DNA from: an uncultured Gammaproteobacteria bacterium
Lineage (GTDB): Bacteria > Pseudomonadota > Gammaproteobacteria > Arenicellales > Poriferihabitantaceae
Reading direction: 5' to 3'
Assembly (NCBI GenBank): GCA_938021685.1
Contig: CALIFM010000272.1
Location: 1 to 15,131 of the forward strand
Length of the DNA stretch: 15,131 bases
The notes beneath the pieces are model-generated. The model did not search any database. It had not been told where the DNA came from and saw nothing but the letters and a program-made list of their open reading frames with translations. The translations under genes and the position numbers were made by a program. Below are positions 1-7,349 of this stretch, one piece after another (within the stretch, counting starts at the first letter, position 1; each line of letters starts with the position of its first letter).

Positions 1-1973
1 TTGATGTGTTCGACACGCTGTTTATCCGTCGTGTGCCTGACCCGAATATGATCAAGATACCGGTGGCGTATTTTATTTGTAATGCCGCTGCCCAGCTGAA
101 GGTGACCACTAATGTGGTTGAAGTACGGCAACTACGTGAACGTATCGAGCAAGCCCATCGTGATAAAAATGGCGCAACTTATCCTGATTTCGAAGCGCGC
201 TATGATGATTATATGCAAGAAGTGCTGGAGCAGATTTTTGGCAAAAAATTGCCCAATGATCTGCTAGCTAAAGTGGCAGCCTACGAGATCGAACTTGAAA
301 GCGCGATGATCGTGGTGCGCGAAGAAGCACTGGCATGGGTTAAACAATTGCACCAAGCAGGTAAGCGTATTTTCTTAATCTCAGATATCTATTTACCTGC
401 TAAATACCTTAAAGTGCTCGCACAAAACAAAGGTCTTAGTGACTATGTCGAAGACGTTATCTCTTCGGCCGATAGTTTTAATGCCAAAGCATCCGGTGCT
501 GCTTGGCCCCTAGTCGAGAAGAAGTACAAACTTAACAAAGATAAGTGGCTGCACATTGGTGACAATGCGCATTCTGATTACTTGATGCCGAAAAAATTTG
601 GCATCAAAGCCATGCACTTGCATGACATTGGCGAACACCATCGTTTGTCACTGGCGACACGCTATAATTTCTATGCCGCCAAGCGTGATTTTTGGAAAGG
701 GCGCAATCAAATGCAATGGATGCTGCCCTTGGAAGATGAAAATAAAGACCGATCGCCCTTATATAGCGACGGCTTTGAGTTTTTTGGTTATCTGCTAAGC
801 TATTTTATCCATCGCTTGATGGAGCGCTGCGAGACCGAAAAAATCGAACGCGTCTATTTTTGTTCGCGTGAGGGTTGGCTATTTAAACAAGTTTGGGATG
901 CTATGTTACCCTGGTTTTTCCCACTGGGTAATGGCCCTAAAGCCAGCTATTTATACGTCAGCCGCATGGCGGTAGCGTCGGCCGCTTGCTCCCCTCGCGG
1001 TTTGACGCCACTTAATGCACAGGTGGCGCGCTTCCCTAAAGGCAACCGCGATTTTCGCGACATTTGCCGTATTTTTAAATTAAACCCCGAAAAGCTAAAA
1101 CATCATCTTGAAGCAGTAGGCATCACAATTGAGTCGCCCATTGGCTTTCAAAGCGCTGATTACAGCCAAGATGCGGACCAGAGATTTAGCCAAGTCTTGC
1201 AAGATAAGAAGTTTCAGGCTGACGTTAAAAAACAAACCGCCGATAACAACAAAGCTTTCCAGCTGTATCTTGAAAGCGAAGGCTTTTTTGACCAAAAAAA
1301 GGTGGCCATTGTCGATATTGGCTGGCTAGGCACGATTCAGCATTATCTATCCGATGCCATTGATAAGCGCCGTGATAAGCCACGTATTTTTGGCTTTGCT
1401 ATTGGGGCAATCCGTGCCGCACCGTATCGCAATGATGAAAAAAACAGCCTTGAGGGGTTGGTTTTTGATGCCGATCGTTTAAGCTTTTACTCGTCATTGA
1501 CCAACAATATCAAACCGGTGCTGGAGGAAATTTGCCGTGCACCCCATCCGACTTTAATTGGTTATGAGATTAAAGCAGGCAAACCCAAACCGGTCTTCCG
1601 CCACACCGATGATGAAATTGGCCAAGCTGAAATTGCCCAAAGCAAGTATTATGCGCCTTTGCATGAAGGTGTAATTGATTGCGCTAAACGCTATGGCGCC
1701 GCAGCGCAAATATATCGATACAGCACTGGTGAACTACGCCCTTGGCTAAACTTTATGTATCTGAGCAAAGTTGCCTTTCCCAAAACAGTGGAGATAAAAC
1801 GGGTGCGCCACCAAGCCCACCAAGATGATTTTTCTGGCGGCGGCAAACCTTCTAAAAAGGCCATCAAAGAAGACTTATCGCTGTGGACAAGCACAGAGCC
1901 GAAATTAAAGTTTAACCCATTTTTGCGCCTTTATTGGTACATCAATAGCGCCTATCGATTTTTGCGGCATTAA
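1..1973 (+). CDS. HAD-superfamily hydrolase-like protein, COG5610 type (5' partial)
   Basis: The reading frame is already open at base 1, so the start lies upstream. The first whole codon (bases 3-5, Asp) is the expected HAD nucleophile in a D-V-F-D-T-L motif I. An internal GTG at base 6 could be mistaken for a start, but it would remove that Asp. The N-terminal ~230 residues hold the other HAD motifs: Ser in F-L-I-S-D (bases 381-383), Lys in N-A-K-A-S-G (486-488) and the acidic G-D-N-A-H-S-D (Asp codons 561 and 576). The residue two after the nucleophile is Phe, not the usual acid/base Asp. The C-terminal ~400 residues carry F-C-S-R-E-G-W-L-F and V-D-I-G-W-L-G-T-I-Q, blocks I know from COG5610-type proteins in polysaccharide loci. 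It heads the operon, ending 2 bases before the next gene. A sugar or polyol phosphatase or transferase role is inferred; the substrate is unknown. Confidence 0.8.
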   Translation, partial: DVFDTLFIRRVPDPNMIKIPVAYFICNAAAQLKVTTNVVEVRQLRERIEQAHRDKNGATYPDFEARYDDYMQEVLEQIFGKKLPNDLLAKVAAYEIELESAMIVVREEALAWVKQLHQAGKRIFLISDIYLPAKYLKVLAQNKGLSDYVEDVISSADSFNAKASGAAWPLVEKKYKLNKDKWLHIGDNAHSDYLMPKKFGIKAMHLHDIGEHHRLSLATRYNFYAAKRDFWKGRNQMQWMLPLEDENKDRSPLYSDGFEFFGYLLSYFIHRLMERCETEKIERVYFCSREGWLFKQVWDAMLPWFFPLGNGPKASYLYVSRMAVASAACSPRGLTPLNAQVARFPKGNRDFRDICRIFKLNPEKLKHHLEAVGITIESPIGFQSADYSQDADQRFSQVLQDKKFQADVKKQTADNNKAFQLYLESEGFFDQKKVAIVDIGWLGTIQHYLSDAIDKRRDKPRIFGFAIGAIRAAPYRNDEKNSLEGLVFDADRLSFYSSLTNNIKPVLEEICRAPHPTLIGYEIKAGKPKPVFRHTDDEIGQAEIAQSKYYAPLHEGVIDCAKRYGAAAQIYRYSTGELRPWLNFMYLSKVAFPKTVEIKRVRHQAHQDDFSGGGKPSKKAIKEDLSLWTSTEPKLKFNPFLRLYWYINSAYRFLRH

Positions 1974-1975
1974 TC

Positions 1976-2212
1976 ATGAAAACCACTAACAAGCAATACG
2001 ACTATACGGGCTTAAGCAGCAGCCGCATTGTGGCTAATTTTCTACGCTGGAAAGCCTTGCCCTTCGGTTTTTTGGAAAAAGGCCCAGGAGTGGTTTGGTT
2101 ACTCACCATCATGGTGCGGCACCGTTTTGGACGTTTACTGGCCACCTTGCAAATCAAGCACCCAGAAAAAGTTGCCAAGCTCCACGCGCTGGTCCGCAAA
2201 ATCAAGCCCTAA
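1976..2212 (+). CDS. Small basic protein of unknown function (78 aa)
   Basis: I do not recognise this protein. It starts with ATG 2 bases after the stop of the HAD gene and ends 16 bases before the membrane protein gene, so it sits within the operon on the same strand. It is rich in Lys and Arg. It has a central stretch near residues 37-47 (G-P-G-V-V-W-L-L-T-I-M) that could be a short membrane-associated or amphipathic helix, followed by a basic C-terminal half. No signal peptide, cysteine pair or catalytic motif is visible. No clear Shine-Dalgarno sequence precedes it, which is also true of several neighbours. It could be a real small accessory protein or a remnant of a larger glycan gene. 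Tight spacing and the absence of a better competing frame support coding. Confidence 0.55.
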   Translation: MKTTNKQYDYTGLSSSRIVANFLRWKALPFGFLEKGPGVVWLLTIMVRHRFGRLLATLQIKHPEKVAKLHALVRKIKP

Positions 2213-2228
2213 AGAGATCGACATTTAA

Positions 2229-4034
2229 ATGCTGACTAATCTACGGCTTTTTATTTCGGCTTTCGTTATTTTCTTCCTATGCACGATGTATTACGTGCAA
2301 GGCATCATATTTCTACCGGAAATGGCAGGACCTGATGCCACTGCACACATCGACATAGCCAAATTTATTGCCGAGAATGACCGCCTACCGGTATTGCCTG
2401 ACGATGAAGCTGAGCTGCACTTCAGCCCGGGCGGCACCACGCGCGCAACACGGCCTCCGCTCTCCTATGCTTTAGGTGGCTTGGCCACCAAGGTATTGCC
2501 AACTGGAACGGTACCGCATCACGCTTATTCACTCGGGTCTGCGGTGTTAATGGCCGGCACCGTAGTGATTATTTTTCTCATGGTGAGCTTTGCTTTTCGC
2601 AGGCCAATTTATGGTTTACTGGCTGCCGCATTGGCTGCGCTGATGCCGCAATTCACCTTCATAGCCAGCTATATTAATGACGATAGTAGCGCTATTTTCG
2701 CCGGCAGTCTGCTCATAGCAAGCATTCTTTTGCTACTTTTGAAAAAGCCGCTCAATAGTTGGTGCATAGCATTCGTAGCTGCCGCCTGCGGTATCACCAT
2801 CATCTCCAAACTCAGCGCTTGGCTGCTGCTGCCAATGGTCTTGATCGCTGCACTCTTTCAGATTAAGCATCTTCTGGCTAACTTTCTACGCTACTTGCTT
2901 ATCTTTTTGCCGGTGTTTATCTTATTTGGTGCGTGGTGGCCAATTTATAACATGCTGACTTATGGCTTTGGCGACCCGCTGATGTTCAATATTGCCAATG
3001 AGTTGATCCAGCGACACGACTTAGACCTCTCTGATAATAACGCTAGCGGCTTTGCCAAACTGGGCTTGGGTTATAAAGAACTGCTCTTCGAAAACTATAA
3101 AGGCTTTATTGATAATAGCTATCAATCCAGTATTGGCTATCTTGACAACCTTAAGCTACGTCTAAGCCCTATTCAATATGGCTTTTACCTTCCGGTTATT
3201 TTCATTGGACTAATTACCTTCGCCCTGCGTTTAGTGCCAAGAATAATGTCCAAGACTAACCACGATGAGCGTCGTATTGGCAGTTCCAAAGATTGGCTGC
3301 TTATTGAATTATTGATGATCAGCATTGTGCTATTTCAGTTATTCATGTACACCCGCTTTAATCTGTATCAAGATATTCAAGTACAAGGCAAGTACCTATT
3401 GCCCACATTACCGGCTATCTTAATATTATTTATTTCAGGGCTTGATTGGCTACTTAAAGGCATACACCGCCTTGTCACTTTAGTGCCTACATGGGCCAGC
3501 CGTTTTGTGCTGTTCTCGCGCGTTACTGTTATTGTTTTATTTTGCGCCACTGTAGGCATGCACTTACATGCGCTTCTAATTCATGTGGTGCCTTTTTATA
3601 AGCTAAGCCCAATACAACTAAACATCTGGAAATTTAGACCTCTACCGCTGAGCAATGACATTTATATTAAAGATATACGTAATGGAACTCTGAAAATAGA
3701 AAAAAGAAATTGGGTGTTTGAATCTGAGACTGGTGGCGTTTTTATTGTAATGAGCCCCAAAATTTGCGGCAGATTTGGATTGTCGACGATGATGAAAATT
3801 CGCCTAGAAGCAGACCACAAAGATTTCATCAGGATATTTATGAATAATGGCCTAGGACATATACACAAGCATTCTGCAACACTTGATTATAAAGCAGGGG
3901 ACAACGCACTCGTCTACAGCCTCAAAAAAAGTCATTGCGAACAGCTGCGACTTGACATTATGAGCAAGCCCGGAAAAGTAATTATCAAAGAAATTTCATT
4001 TGCCAAAGTTGGCTTTGTACCCAAATTCAACTAA
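2229..4034 (+). CDS. GT-C / DUF2142-like integral membrane glycosyltransferase candidate
   Basis: This 601-residue protein has about ten predicted membrane spans. The first is residues 7-29, and several lie between 103 and 240, 318 and 335, 356 and 375, 388 and 408, and 427 and 453. After the first span comes a long loop with G-P-D-A-T-A-H (34-40) and R-P-P-L-S-Y (75-80), then Y-I-N-D-D (148-152) and Q-G-K-Y-L-L-P (386-392). These patterns resemble GT-C fold enzymes of the DUF2142/GT39-like group, which take sugars from polyprenyl-phosphate carriers at the periplasmic face. Residues from about 470 to the end lack membrane spans and look beta-rich, possibly a periplasmic accessory domain. A weak A-G-A-G-like Shine-Dalgarno lies about 12 bases before the ATG. 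Donor and acceptor are unknown; a flippase or polymerase is less likely given the loop motifs. Confidence 0.7.
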   Translation: MLTNLRLFISAFVIFFLCTMYYVQGIIFLPEMAGPDATAHIDIAKFIAENDRLPVLPDDEAELHFSPGGTTRATRPPLSYALGGLATKVLPTGTVPHHAYSLGSAVLMAGTVVIIFLMVSFAFRRPIYGLLAAALAALMPQFTFIASYINDDSSAIFAGSLLIASILLLLLKKPLNSWCIAFVAAACGITIISKLSAWLLLPMVLIAALFQIKHLLANFLRYLLIFLPVFILFGAWWPIYNMLTYGFGDPLMFNIANELIQRHDLDLSDNNASGFAKLGLGYKELLFENYKGFIDNSYQSSIGYLDNLKLRLSPIQYGFYLPVIFIGLITFALRLVPRIMSKTNHDERRIGSSKDWLLIELLMISIVLFQLFMYTRFNLYQDIQVQGKYLLPTLPAILILFISGLDWLLKGIHRLVTLVPTWASRFVLFSRVTVIVLFCATVGMHLHALLIHVVPFYKLSPIQLNIWKFRPLPLSNDIYIKDIRNGTLKIEKRNWVFESETGGVFIVMSPKICGRFGLSTMMKIRLEADHKDFIRIFMNNGLGHIHKHSATLDYKAGDNALVYSLKKSHCEQLRLDIMSKPGKVIIKEISFAKVGFVPKFN

Positions 4035-4039
4035 GCACC

Positions 4040-4768
4040 ATGCCAGAAATCGAAGCCAGTTTAGACACCGTTAAGCCTGATCGTTTCAGCTCATCGGATG
4101 AATATGCGGCGCGCTTTGCAGGTGGCTGGGGCGAATATCTGGTTTGGGCACAAAACCGCATTGTTGAAAGAATGCTGCCTAAGGAAGCAGATAGCATAGT
4201 GCTAGATATCGGCGGTGGACATGGGCAATTGCTAAGTTGTTATGCAAGCAACAACTTGAAGGCGACTATATTAGGCAGTGACGCACGCTGCTTTGGGCAA
4301 GTTGATTGTGAAAAGCAAACTTGCATAACAGGTGAAATTACTGCTTTACCTCTAGAAGATAACAGCTATCATACTGTGGTGTCGGTCAGGATGATTCCGC
4401 ACCTAGACGAATGGCAACGAGCCATTAAGGAGATGTGCCGTGTGGCTAGTGACAGCGTGATCATTGAATACCCGCCAAAACTTAGCTTCAATGCATTAAC
4501 ACCGTTATTATTCAGCGCCAAAAAAAAGTTTGAGAAAAACACCCGTACCTATACGCTGTTTAGCCATCAAGAAATTGATGATGAGTTCGCCTTGCACGGC
4601 TACGATATCGCCAGCCGGAAATCACAGCTATTACTTCCCTTTGTGATTCATCGCGCGCTGAAGTCTGCGCCGCCGTTGCGCTGGATTGAATCGGCTTGTT
4701 GGCACCTTGGATTAACCAAGCTGATTGGCTCGCCCACCATTGTGCATGCGGTTCGCCGCAGTAACTAA
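4040..4768 (+). CDS. Class I SAM-dependent methyltransferase
   Basis: The 242-residue product has a Rossmann-type methyltransferase core. Motif I is L-D-I-G-G-G-H-G (residues 55-62). An acidic residue at the end of strand 2 (D81) probably contacts the SAM ribose. A post-II segment, L-P-L-E-D-N-S-Y-H-T-V-V-S-V-R-M, lies at 103-118, followed by I-P-H-L-D-E-W and the strand V-I-I-E-Y-P-P (140-146). This layout is the Methyltransf_11/25 type common in glycan and lipid loci. It starts 5 bases after the membrane protein gene and ends 8 bases before the glycosyltransferase, so it should be co-transcribed with them. O-methylation of a sugar or of a lipid carrier is an inference from context; the acceptor cannot be identified. 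Confidence 0.82.
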   Translation: MPEIEASLDTVKPDRFSSSDEYAARFAGGWGEYLVWAQNRIVERMLPKEADSIVLDIGGGHGQLLSCYASNNLKATILGSDARCFGQVDCEKQTCITGEITALPLEDNSYHTVVSVRMIPHLDEWQRAIKEMCRVASDSVIIEYPPKLSFNALTPLLFSAKKKFEKNTRTYTLFSHQEIDDEFALHGYDIASRKSQLLLPFVIHRALKSAPPLRWIESACWHLGLTKLIGSPTIVHAVRRSN

Positions 4769-4776
4769 GTGGCAAC

Positions 4777-5955
4777 ATGAAGATATTGCTGCTGGCTCCG
4801 CAGCCATTTTATTCTGAACGCGGCACGCCTATCGCCGTGCTTAATTTGGCCACAGTGCTTGGCCGCTTAGGCCACACTATCGACCTATTGACTTTTCCGC
4901 ATGGACATAATGTGATGGTGGACAACACCACTATCCACCGTGTGGGCAGATGGTTACCATTGCTTAAAAGGTTCCCTGTTGGGTTTTCATTTCGCAAACT
5001 GGGTCTCGACTGCGTCATGTTGCTTAAAGCTCTGCAATTGTGCAGAAAAAATCGCTATGATGTCATTCATGCAGTGGAAGAGTCGGTGTTTATTGCATTA
5101 ACCTGCTCAAAGCTTTTTGGCGGCAAAGTTGTTTACGACATGGATTCGTCGATGAGCGATCAACTGGTCGAAAGGTACCCGAAACTATCTTTCATTCACA
5201 GCAGCCTTGAAAAGGCCGAAGGCTTCGCAGTCAAGCGCAGCGACCATGTGCTGGCTGTTTGCCAGGCCTTGGCAGACAAGTGCGCACAATACACCGCCCC
5301 TACCCCTGTGACGATTATTGAAGACGTCGCCGACAACTGCACCGCTGTTTTCGAACGAGCTACACAAACTAACATGCCAGCCGCTGCGATTGATGATCTG
5401 AGTAAAACACTACCGGACTTGCCTACTAAAATGCTGTACGTAGGCAATTTGGAGCACTATCAGGGCATGGGCTTGGTAATTGAAGCAATGGCGCATTCAG
5501 CAACGCCAAACTCACTCGGCTGCATTGTCATTGGCGGCGAGCAAAAAGACATTGCGCACTATCAAGCACAAGCCAAGGCGCTTAACATCAGCAATAGAAT
5601 TGCTTTTTTAGGACCGCGACCCGTAAACGACCTAAGCGCCTATTTGCAACAGGCCGACATTTTGGTGTCGCCGCGCTTAAAGGGCAAAAACACGCCGATG
5701 AAAATTTACACCTATCTTGGCGCGGGCAAACCGCTTGTTGCCACCAACATCGCATCGCACACACAGGTGTTAGACGAGCAAACCAGCTGTTTAGTGGCAC
5801 CGAATGCTGAAGCGATGGCAAGTGGTTTGCAAAAAGTCGTTGCCAAGCCAAGTTATGCAAAAAGCATTGCCGAAGCAGCTCAACAAGCCGCCACGGCGCG
5901 CTTTTCATTTGCCACATTTGCAAAACGTATTGAGACACTTTACGCAAGCCTGTGA
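4777..5955 (+). CDS. Glycosyltransferase family 4 (GT-B fold)
   Basis: The 392-residue protein opens with M-K-I-L-L-L-A-P and R-G-T-P-I-A (15-20), followed by L-G-H-T-I-D-L-L-T, the usual N-terminal half of GT4 retaining glycosyltransferases. The C-terminal donor-binding half starts near residue 220 (K-M-L-Y-V-G-N-L) and includes I-A-F-L-G-P-R. The donor motif at 298-319 reads S-P-R-L-K-G-K-N-T-P-M-K-I-Y-T-Y followed by L-G-A-G-K-P. The classical E-x7-E glutamates are not present there; the G-x-N-T-P-x-K-I-Y-x-Y version belongs to a recognisable GT4 subgroup. It probably transfers a nucleotide-activated sugar to a glycan or lipid intermediate in the cytoplasm. It is followed immediately by the FAD enzyme gene, whose alternative GTG start overlaps this stop. 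Sugar specificity is unknown. Confidence 0.85.
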   Translation: MKILLLAPQPFYSERGTPIAVLNLATVLGRLGHTIDLLTFPHGHNVMVDNTTIHRVGRWLPLLKRFPVGFSFRKLGLDCVMLLKALQLCRKNRYDVIHAVEESVFIALTCSKLFGGKVVYDMDSSMSDQLVERYPKLSFIHSSLEKAEGFAVKRSDHVLAVCQALADKCAQYTAPTPVTIIEDVADNCTAVFERATQTNMPAAAIDDLSKTLPDLPTKMLYVGNLEHYQGMGLVIEAMAHSATPNSLGCIVIGGEQKDIAHYQAQAKALNISNRIAFLGPRPVNDLSAYLQQADILVSPRLKGKNTPMKIYTYLGAGKPLVATNIASHTQVLDEQTSCLVAPNAEAMASGLQKVVAKPSYAKSIAEAAQQAATARFSFATFAKRIETLYASL

Positions 5956-5972
5956 AACGCGACATAACTAGC

Positions 5973-7193
5973 ATGAGCCAAAACCAATACGATACAGTAG
6001 TCGTGGGCGGCGGCATTTATGGCAGTTGTATCGCCGCTTGCTTAGCCCAGTCAGGTTATAAAACAGCCCTTGTTGAAGCACAAGATTTTGGTAGCCAAAC
6101 CTCAGCTAACAGCTTACGCACCCTGCACGGTGGACTGCGTTATTTGCAGCACTTTAATTTCAAGCGCTTTCAACGCTCAGTGCAATCGCGGCGTTATTTT
6201 TTGCAACTAGCCCCGCAACTAATTGAAGCTGTACCGTTTCATTTACCCCTGCAAAGACGGGGCTTAAAAAGCCCGCTAGTTATGCGTGCTGCGCTTAAAC
6301 TAAGTGACTTTCTAAGCCGCGATCGCAATCATGGCCTTGAGCAGCAGGCTCATCTGCCAAACTCAAGCATCGTCAAGCCCTCAGCTTTGCCAAGCGCATT
6401 GCTGGGCAATGATAATTCAAATTATGCCGCTGGCGCGCGCTGGCATGAAGCGATCATTCTTAACAATGAGGCCCTTATTTTAGAAATACTTAAATCAGCT
6501 GAACAGGCCGGCTGTGACATGACCAATCATTGCCGAGCGCAGACCTTAGAAATAATCGATAACGAAGTACAAGGTGTTTGGATTGAGGATACACAAAGCC
6601 AAAACAAGCACTTACTGCGCTGCAAATGGGTGGTCGATGCAGCTGGGTTTAACACGGGCCAATTTAAGCTAAAGCCTACACCTGACTCTAACAAGCAACC
6701 TTTGCAGTGGGCACGTGCCAACAACTTTATCATTAATCGCAGATTATCGAACAAAGGCGCTTTTGGGATCTCCGTGACCGACAGCCTAAAAGACCACCGC
6801 GCAGCTGGTAAAGATGACAGCCGTCTTTGCTTTTGCATTCCACTAGAAAACAACACTTTGATTGGCACTTTTTATCAACACCAAGAGGCGGCAAATAATT
6901 GTCTTGATTTGAGCGCAGCGGAGAAATCGCGGCTGCTAGAGCAAGTAAATGCTGCCCTGCCCAATGCCAATATTGATCCTTCAGAGATTACCCAGTGGCA
7001 CAGCGGATGGCTGCCGCTAAAACCGGGTTCCAGTGTAGAGGCCTTCGAGCTTGAAGACCACTCACGCCTTATTAACCATCAAGCTGCAAACAACAGCGGC
7101 CTGCTTGAGGTGTATGGGGTGAAGTACACCACCGCACCAGCGGTAGCACAAGACGTAAAGGCCATGCTTGCCAAGCATTTAAAGTCAAATTAA
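5973..7193 (+). CDS. FAD-dependent oxidoreductase, GlpD-like but without the C-terminal domain
   Basis: Numbering here is from the upstream GTG at 5952. The N-terminus has the FAD dinucleotide motif V-V-V-G-G-G-I-Y-G-S (16-25), an acid after the second strand (E42), and S-L-R-T-L-H-G-G-L-R-Y-L-Q (54-66), close to the substrate-site block of glycerol-3-phosphate dehydrogenase GlpD. Near the end comes Y-G-V-K-Y-T-T-A-P, matching the G-G-K-x-T-T segment of GlpD. The protein stops about 20 residues later. GlpD is about 500 residues, so the C-terminal helical domain of roughly 100 residues is absent. I chose the ATG at 5973 because it leaves a normal short leader before the FAD motif; the GTG at 5952 overlaps the preceding stop by four bases and is also possible. 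It probably oxidises an alcohol group on a small phosphorylated or glycan-linked substrate. Direct roles in glycerol metabolism are less likely given the glycan neighbours. Confidence 0.8.
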   Translation: MSQNQYDTVVVGGGIYGSCIAACLAQSGYKTALVEAQDFGSQTSANSLRTLHGGLRYLQHFNFKRFQRSVQSRRYFLQLAPQLIEAVPFHLPLQRRGLKSPLVMRAALKLSDFLSRDRNHGLEQQAHLPNSSIVKPSALPSALLGNDNSNYAAGARWHEAIILNNEALILEILKSAEQAGCDMTNHCRAQTLEIIDNEVQGVWIEDTQSQNKHLLRCKWVVDAAGFNTGQFKLKPTPDSNKQPLQWARANNFIINRRLSNKGAFGISVTDSLKDHRAAGKDDSRLCFCIPLENNTLIGTFYQHQEAANNCLDLSAAEKSRLLEQVNAALPNANIDPSEITQWHSGWLPLKPGSSVEAFELEDHSRLINHQAANNSGLLEVYGVKYTTAPAVAQDVKAMLAKHLKSN

Positions 7194-7267
7194 TACAAGA
7201 CCAAAGCACGCACCTTCTTACAAAGACGTGATACGACAAAACAACGCAAATAAGCAACAAAATATAG

Positions 7268-7319
7268 GCACTTGGTTTAAACTCAAATCACCTTAAATTA
7301 TAGCTTTGCGCTCAAGTGC
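7268..7319. repeat. Short inverted repeat in the spacer before tldD
   Basis: A perfect 7-base inverted repeat, GCACTTG (7268-7274) and CAAGTGC (7313-7319), flanks an AT-rich stretch that holds the candidate tldD promoter. The arms are 38 bases apart and have no T tract, so this is not a terminator. It could be a regulator-binding pair, or chance. The rest of the 156-base spacer shows no gene and no convincing terminator for the upstream operon. Confidence 0.25.
7272..7299 (+). promoter_or_regulatory. Candidate sigma70 promoter for tldD-pmbA
   Basis: A possible -35 TTGGTT (7272-7277) is followed after 16 bases by TAAATT (7294-7299), each only a partial match to consensus. It would give a leader of about 45 bases before the tldD ATG. 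Because no terminator is visible after the FAD enzyme gene, read-through from the upstream operon is also possible. Confidence 0.25.
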
Positions 7320-7349
7320 ATTAATTCCAAGCTAACAATCTAAAATTTT

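Noticed and set aside
5588..6016. Minus-strand open frame of 142 codons over the end of the GT4 gene and the start of the FAD gene
   Set aside because: It lies entirely opposite two well-supported genes, shows no recognisable domain, and its composition (many Cys, Trp, Arg) is typical of an antisense shadow.
6527..6868. Minus-strand open frame of 113 codons within the FAD oxidoreductase gene
   Set aside because: Shadow of the coding strand; the + strand protein has clear FAD-family motifs over the same bases.
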